Positions 60,818-64,000 of a stretch of 64,000 nt of DNA are shown here, one piece after another. Positions within the stretch are counted from its first letter, which is position 1. The number at the start of each line of letters is the position of its first letter. Origin of the DNA: Blastococcus sp. TF02-8 (GTDB lineage: Bacteria > Actinomycetota > Actinomycetes > Mycobacteriales > Geodermatophilaceae); assembly GCF_003319175.1 (NCBI RefSeq), contig NZ_QOHK01000005.1, positions 248,001 to 312,000 of the forward strand, in the 5' to 3' direction. The translations under genes and the position numbers were made by a program. The notes under the pieces were generated by a model. The model was not told the origin of the DNA. It made no database searches and saw nothing but the letters and a program-made list of their open reading frames with translations.

Positions 60818-61160
60818 GGGTCCAGCCCCTTTTCGCGAGACTCGACGGCGCTCGCGTAACCGTTGATGCGCAGAAGCTAGGGGTGGGGCCAGGGGGCGTC
60901 AAGGGGTATCGACACCGTCAGGTATCGGCCTGCGAGATCACGCCTGAAGCCGAAGGAAGGAGAAACTGGAACGGCCTCACCGGCGGCCCGGTGGCCCACC
61001 GGGGAGGCCACCCCTCACCCCTCGCACCCGGGCGTGCTGCCAGCAACGGACCGGGCCGTCGGCGGTCGGCTGCCGTCCGGCACAGCCCGGCGAACGGGAC
61101 GCTCCGGGGTGACCTCGGGCACCCCGGATCCGTCGGCTGCGCCGCTTACAGTCGGAGGCG
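60818..61160. promoter_or_regulatory. 343-bp intergenic region with promoter for the peptide cassette and for the lysozyme-like gene
   Basis: On the minus strand TTGACG (60902-60897) and TAGCTT (60879-60874) are separated by exactly 17 bp, a near-consensus housekeeping promoter about 57 bp before the peptide ATG. Two direct repeats of GGTATCG (60905-60911 and 60921-60927, 16 bp apart) lie immediately upstream of the -35, as expected for an activator site. TACAGT at 61147-61152 serves the plus-strand gene. The central part holds no gene I can support. Confidence 0.75.
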
Positions 61161-61814
61161 ATGACCAGCCCCCGCACCGCGACGCACCCCGCCGCAGCCC
61201 GGGCGCGCACCACCACCCGCCGGCCGGCCCCGGCCCGCAGCACCCGACGTCCACGGAAGGCCCCGGCGCGGCGCCGCCGGTCCGGCGGCGCGCAGGGACT
61301 CGCGCGGTGGTGGCCGGCGCTGGTCGTCGCCACGGCGCTGTTCGCCGCCGTCGGCTGGGGCACCGTGCGACTGGACATCCCGGCCGCCGGAACCTGCACC
61401 GTCCCCGACGGCTCGGTCACGGTCACCGCGGAGCAGGCACGGAACGCGGCCACGATCGCCGAGGTGGCCAGGGACCGGGGGCTGCCCGACCGCGCCGTCG
61501 TCATCGCCCTGGCCACCGCCCAGCAGGAGTCCCGGCTGCGCAACCTCGATCACGGTGACCGCGACTCGCTGGGGCTGTTCCAGCAGCGACCGTCGCAGGG
61601 GTGGGGCAGCGACCAGCAGGTGCAGGACCCGGTCCACGCCGCCGGGCAGTTCTACGACCGGCTCGTGACCATCCCCGGCTGGGAGGCCGGCCGGCTCACC
61701 GAGATGGCCCAGGCCGTGCAGCGCTCCGGCTTCCCCGAGCTCTACCAGCAGTGGGAGCCCATGGCCCAGCAACTGACCGCGGCGCTGGCCACCGGCACCC
61801 TCGAGTGCCACTGA
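61161..61814 (+). CDS. membrane-anchored lysozyme/transglycosylase-like protein
   Basis: The 217-residue protein has a long basic, Arg/Pro/Thr-rich N-terminus (about 1-48), a membrane segment (WWPALVVATALFAAVGWGTV) and an outer domain of about 145 residues with the feature ATAQQESRLRNLDHGDRDSLGLFQQRPSQGWG, where QESRLRN and SLGLFQQRP recall the catalytic-Glu and loop regions of soluble lytic transglycosylases and phage endolysins. The catalytic Glu would be in QQESR. This is a family-level guess. TACAGT at 61147-61152 precedes the ATG by 8 nt. Confidence 0.75.
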   Translation: MTSPRTATHPAAARARTTTRRPAPARSTRRPRKAPARRRRSGGAQGLARWWPALVVATALFAAVGWGTVRLDIPAAGTCTVPDGSVTVTAEQARNAATIAEVARDRGLPDRAVVIALATAQQESRLRNLDHGDRDSLGLFQQRPSQGWGSDQQVQDPVHAAGQFYDRLVTIPGWEAGRLTEMAQAVQRSGFPELYQQWEPMAQQLTAALATGTLECH

Positions 61815-61903
61815 CGACGAACCGTACGGTTCCGTTCCCCCTACCGGGGGACTCGGACGTTTGGGTGCTCAAAGACCGGCGCCGGGACTCCGACACCTGG
61901 GAC

Positions 61904-62416
61904 ATGACCATCGCCCCCAACGAGCCGCCCAAGGCGACCCGCGCCGCTGCCGCCGCCCCCACGGCCGCCGACATGCCGGTCCTGCTGCCCACCCGCGAGG
62001 CGCTGCTCGAGCGCATCGGTGCGGAGCTGCCCGGCTCGGGCGAGCAGCCGGTGACCCTCCTGGTGATCGGCCTGCTGCGCCGCGACGACGGCTGGCCCAC
62101 CCCGCAGACCACGCTCGCGCAGGTCACCGGCCTGCTCGCCCGCTCCATCCGGGGCGACGACTGGCTGGGCGGCTCCGGTGCCGCCGAGTTCGCGATCGTG
62201 CTGGCCGGCCCCACCGCCACGGCGGAGCTCGTCGGCGCGCGTCTCGTCGCCGCCGTCGACGCTCTCGGCATCGCCGGTGTGTCGGCCTCCGCCGGCGTCG
62301 CCCCCCTGGAGCCCGGGCTGACCGCCAACGAGGTGTTCCGCCGGGCCACCCTCAGCCTGACCGCCGCCCGCCGCGTCGGTGCCGGCACCGTGATCCGGTA
62401 CCGCGAGCCGGTCTGA
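61904..62416 (+). CDS. degenerate GGDEF-domain protein
   Basis: The 170-residue protein fits a GGDEF domain (about 25-165): LLPTREALLERIGAEL, LLVIGLLRRDDGW, and the signature region GSGAAEFAIVL in which the GGDEF motif is changed to GAAEF, with ASAGVAPLEPGLTANEVFRRATLSLTAAR completing the fold. Loss of the second Gly and the Asp argues against diguanylate cyclase activity; it could be a binding or regulatory domain. Start uncertain (ATG at 61904, or a GTG at 61865). Confidence 0.7.
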   Translation: MTIAPNEPPKATRAAAAAPTAADMPVLLPTREALLERIGAELPGSGEQPVTLLVIGLLRRDDGWPTPQTTLAQVTGLLARSIRGDDWLGGSGAAEFAIVLAGPTATAELVGARLVAAVDALGIAGVSASAGVAPLEPGLTANEVFRRATLSLTAARRVGAGTVIRYREPV

Positions 62417-62425
62417 CGACGAACG

Positions 62426-62447
62426 CCCCTGACAGCGCCGTCAGGGG
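62426..62447. terminator. bidirectional hairpin at the dapC/GGDEF convergence
   Basis: An 8-bp stem (cccctgac with gtcagggg) with a 6-nt loop overlaps the dapC stop and lies 10 nt after the GGDEF-like gene. Confidence 0.65.
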
Positions 62448-63577
62448 TTCAGTCGCTGTACCGCCGCGTCGATCCGCTCGTCGGTGGCCGTGAGCGCCAT
62501 CCGGACGTGCCGGGCGCCGGCGGGGCCGTAGAAGCTCCCCGGGGCCGCGACGATGCCGAGCGCGGCGAGCCGGTCGATGGTGACCCAGCAGTCCTCGTCG
62601 CGCGTGACCCAGAGGTACAGGCCCGCCTCGGAGTGGTCGACCCGCATCCCGGCGGCCCGCACGGCCCCCATCAGCCGGTCGCGACGGCCCCGGTACCGCT
62701 CCCGCTGGGCGTCGACGTGGGCGTCGTCGGCGAGGGCGGCCGCCATGGCGGCCTGCACCGGCCCGGGCACCAGCAGACCCAGGTGCCGGCGCACCTCCCA
62801 GACCCGGCGGACCAGCTCGGGGTCGCCGGAGAGCAGGCCGCCGCGATAGCCGGCGGCGGTGGACTGCTTCGACAGCGAGTGCACGGCGAGCAGGCCGGTG
62901 TGATCGGCACCCGCGATCTCGGGGTGCAGGATCGACCGGGGCGTGACGTCCCAGCCCAGGGTGATGTAGCACTCGTCGGCGACGACGGGGACGCCGTGGG
63001 CGCGCCCCCAGGCGACCCAGGCCCGCAGCTCGTCGTCGGGGAGAACTCGTCCGTGCGGGTTGCCGGGTGAGTTGAGCCAGACCAGCGAGACGGGTGGGTG
63101 GGAGGCCGACGTCGCGTCGGCCGGCGGGGTGTCGGACCGGCGCACGGCGAGGCCGGCCAGCACCGCCCCCACCTCGTAGGTGGGGTAGGCGACCTCCGGC
63201 ACGAGCACCGTGGTGGCCCCGCCCTGCAGGCCGAGGAGCGTGGGCAGGAGGGCGACGAGCTCCTTGGAGCCGACCGTCGGGATCACCGAGGGTGCCGCGC
63301 CGGCCGGGTCCGCCACCTCGACACCGAGCCGGCGGCGCAGCCAGCCCGCCGCGGCCCCGCGCAGCGCGGCGGTGCCGAGCGCCGTCGGGTAGCCGGGGGC
63401 GTCAGCAGCCGCCGCGAGGGCCTCCCGCAGCACGGACGGCGTCTCGTCGACCGGGGTCCCGATGGACAGGTCGACGACCCCGCCGGGATGCTGCGCGGCA
63501 CGCGCCCGCGCACCGGCGAGGGAGTCCCAGGGGAAGTCCGGCAGCGCGCGGGACGCGCCGGGGCCCGGACCGGTCAG
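62441..63577 (-). CDS. dapC: succinyldiaminopimelate aminotransferase
   Basis: The 378-residue PLP-dependent aminotransferase (fold type I) makes N-succinyl-L,L-DAP for DapE. It has LPDFPWDSLAGARARAAQHPGG at the start, VDLSIGTPVDETP, the PLP-binding Lys in SLSKQSTAAGYRGG, WLNSPGNPHGRVL and VADECYITLGW. No in-frame ATG, GTG or TTG occurs between the upstream ferredoxin gene and well inside the conserved fold; the only near start is a CTG at 63577, within a CTGA overlap with the fdxA stop. The order fdxA-dapC is the same as fdxC-dapC in mycobacteria. Confidence 0.9.
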   Translation of the reverse strand: MTGPGPGASRALPDFPWDSLAGARARAAQHPGGVVDLSIGTPVDETPSVLREALAAAADAPGYPTALGTAALRGAAAGWLRRRLGVEVADPAGAAPSVIPTVGSKELVALLPTLLGLQGGATTVLVPEVAYPTYEVGAVLAGLAVRRSDTPPADATSASHPPVSLVWLNSPGNPHGRVLPDDELRAWVAWGRAHGVPVVADECYITLGWDVTPRSILHPEIAGADHTGLLAVHSLSKQSTAAGYRGGLLSGDPELVRRVWEVRRHLGLLVPGPVQAAMAAALADDAHVDAQRERYRGRRDRLMGAVRAAGMRVDHSEAGLYLWVTRDEDCWVTIDRLAALGIVAAPGSFYGPAGARHVRMALTATDERIDAAVQRLNP

Positions 63578-63900
63578 TGACCTTCGCCCTGCGGCGGAAG
63601 AGCGGCCACGAGCGGGTGGTCCTTGCCGACCTTGCCGGTCTTGGCGGCGCCGCCGGGGCTGCCCAGGTCGGAGAAGAACTCCACGTTGGCGTTGTAGAAG
63701 TCCTTCCACTTGTCCGGGACGTCGTCCTCGTAGTAGATGGCCTCCACCGGGCAGACCGGCTCGCAGGCGCCGCAGTCCACGCACTCGTCGGGGTGGATGT
63801 AGAGCATCCGGTCGCCCTCGTAGATGCAGTCCACCGGACACTCGTCGATGCACGCCTTGTCGAGAACGTCGACGCAGGCCTGGGTGATGACGTAGGTCAC
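63574..63900 (-). CDS. fdxA: 7Fe ferredoxin
   Basis: A 108-residue ferredoxin of the actinobacterial FdxA/FdxC type. The N-terminal Cys set is at C9, C17, C21 and C25 (ACVDVLDKACIDECPVDCIY), followed by CVDCGACEPVCPVEAIYYEDDVP with the 4Fe-4S ligands. One cluster is probably 3Fe-4S and the other 4Fe-4S. It is a low-potential electron carrier. GTG start at 63900 with ggaggg upstream. Overlaps dapC by CTGA. Confidence 0.93.
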   Translation of the reverse strand: MTYVITQACVDVLDKACIDECPVDCIYEGDRMLYIHPDECVDCGACEPVCPVEAIYYEDDVPDKWKDFYNANVEFFSDLGSPGGAAKTGKVGKDHPLVAALPPQGEGH

Positions 63901-64000
63901 GGGGTTCCCTCCCGGGGACGTTCGGCTGCGCCCTCGGCCGAGGCCGGGCGCCAGATGCGCACTCAGTATCACCTGCCAGGTCGCGGCGCGTTCGACGGGT
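63901..64000. other. fdxA upstream region (window end)
   Basis: The last 100 bp precede fdxA on the minus strand. TGATACT near 63966 on the minus strand is a possible -10-like sequence; no gene is supported here. Confidence 0.4.

Noticed and set aside
1-64000. tRNA, rRNA, insertion sequences, phage or integrase genes
   Set aside because: I found no cloverleaf-like sequences, transposase or integrase motifs, or target-site duplications.

Overview
The window is chromosomal DNA of very high G+C content (third codon positions are almost always G or C), with GTG starts, many 1-4 bp stop/start overlaps and hairpin terminators without U-tracts. Gene content (SigE-RseA-HtrA-TatB, GlgA/GlgC, DUF3117, DivIVA-like protein, DAP-pathway lysine genes, FdxA) is actinobacterial. 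A phytoene desaturase-like enzyme, a spore photoproduct lyase-like radical SAM protein and several PP2C/GAF regulators fit a pigmented, stress-resistant soil or rock actinobacterium. Geodermatophilaceae is my best guess, from gene content only. I see no rRNA, tRNA, CRISPR array, insertion sequence or phage.

Layout. 0-5 kb: a zinc-independent oxidoreductase, then an autoregulation-like operator array ahead of a ribbon-helix-helix protein, a DUF4097 protein, an ABC exporter pair and a DUF4230 protein. 5-14.6 kb: two divergent acyl-CoA dehydrogenases, a RibD-like reductase, an M23 peptidase, a CitE-type lyase, PhzF/EamA, a PRC/MgtE-N/CBS protein with a DUF1003 partner, and an aquaporin gene broken by one amber codon. 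14.6-24.6 kb: AzlCD with chorismate mutase, Mrp, then TatB-HtrA-RseA-SigE, an O-methyltransferase, and divergent glgC/glgA for glycogen. 24.6-40 kb: a cobalamin riboswitch with a BtuFCD-like operon, 5-oxoprolinase PxpBC and a separated PxpA, phosphatase and ANTAR regulators, a zinc alcohol dehydrogenase, the photolyase-like radical SAM protein, a PAS-GAF-PP2C protein, a carotenoid desaturase and a methyltransferase. 40-54 kb: DUF3117, TagA, a 1539-residue secreted protein with twelve FN3 domains and a beta-propeller, glycosyltransferases, an epimerase, and a GT2-DUF2064-molybdopterin oxidoreductase operon. 54-64 kb: SRPBCC, DivIVA-like and LOG proteins with DapE, divergent DapD, a small secreted peptide with its own ABC/FtsX transporter, a lysozyme-like protein, a degenerate GGDEF protein, and DapC with FdxA.

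From memory of Mycobacterium tuberculosis Rv1177-Rv1232, the backbone fdxC-dapC / dapD-dapE / LOG-DivIVA-tagA-DUF3117-glgA-glgC-OMT-sigE-rseA-htrA-tatB-mrp-MgtE/CBS is the same ordered block. The accessory genes sit as insertions in it: about 24.6-39.9 kb, 40.8-54.1 kb and 57.5-62.4 kb. The last holds the least explained unit, a short secreted peptide gene with a well-formed promoter, upstream direct repeats, an intercistronic hairpin and a dedicated FtsX-type ABC transporter.

Two expression features recur. At least thirteen genes have a TANNNT hexamer ending 6-9 nt before the start codon and no Shine-Dalgarno sequence, as expected for leaderless transcripts. Two genes (htrA-like and dapC) have no usable ATG, GTG or TTG and appear to start at CTG inside a CTGA overlap.
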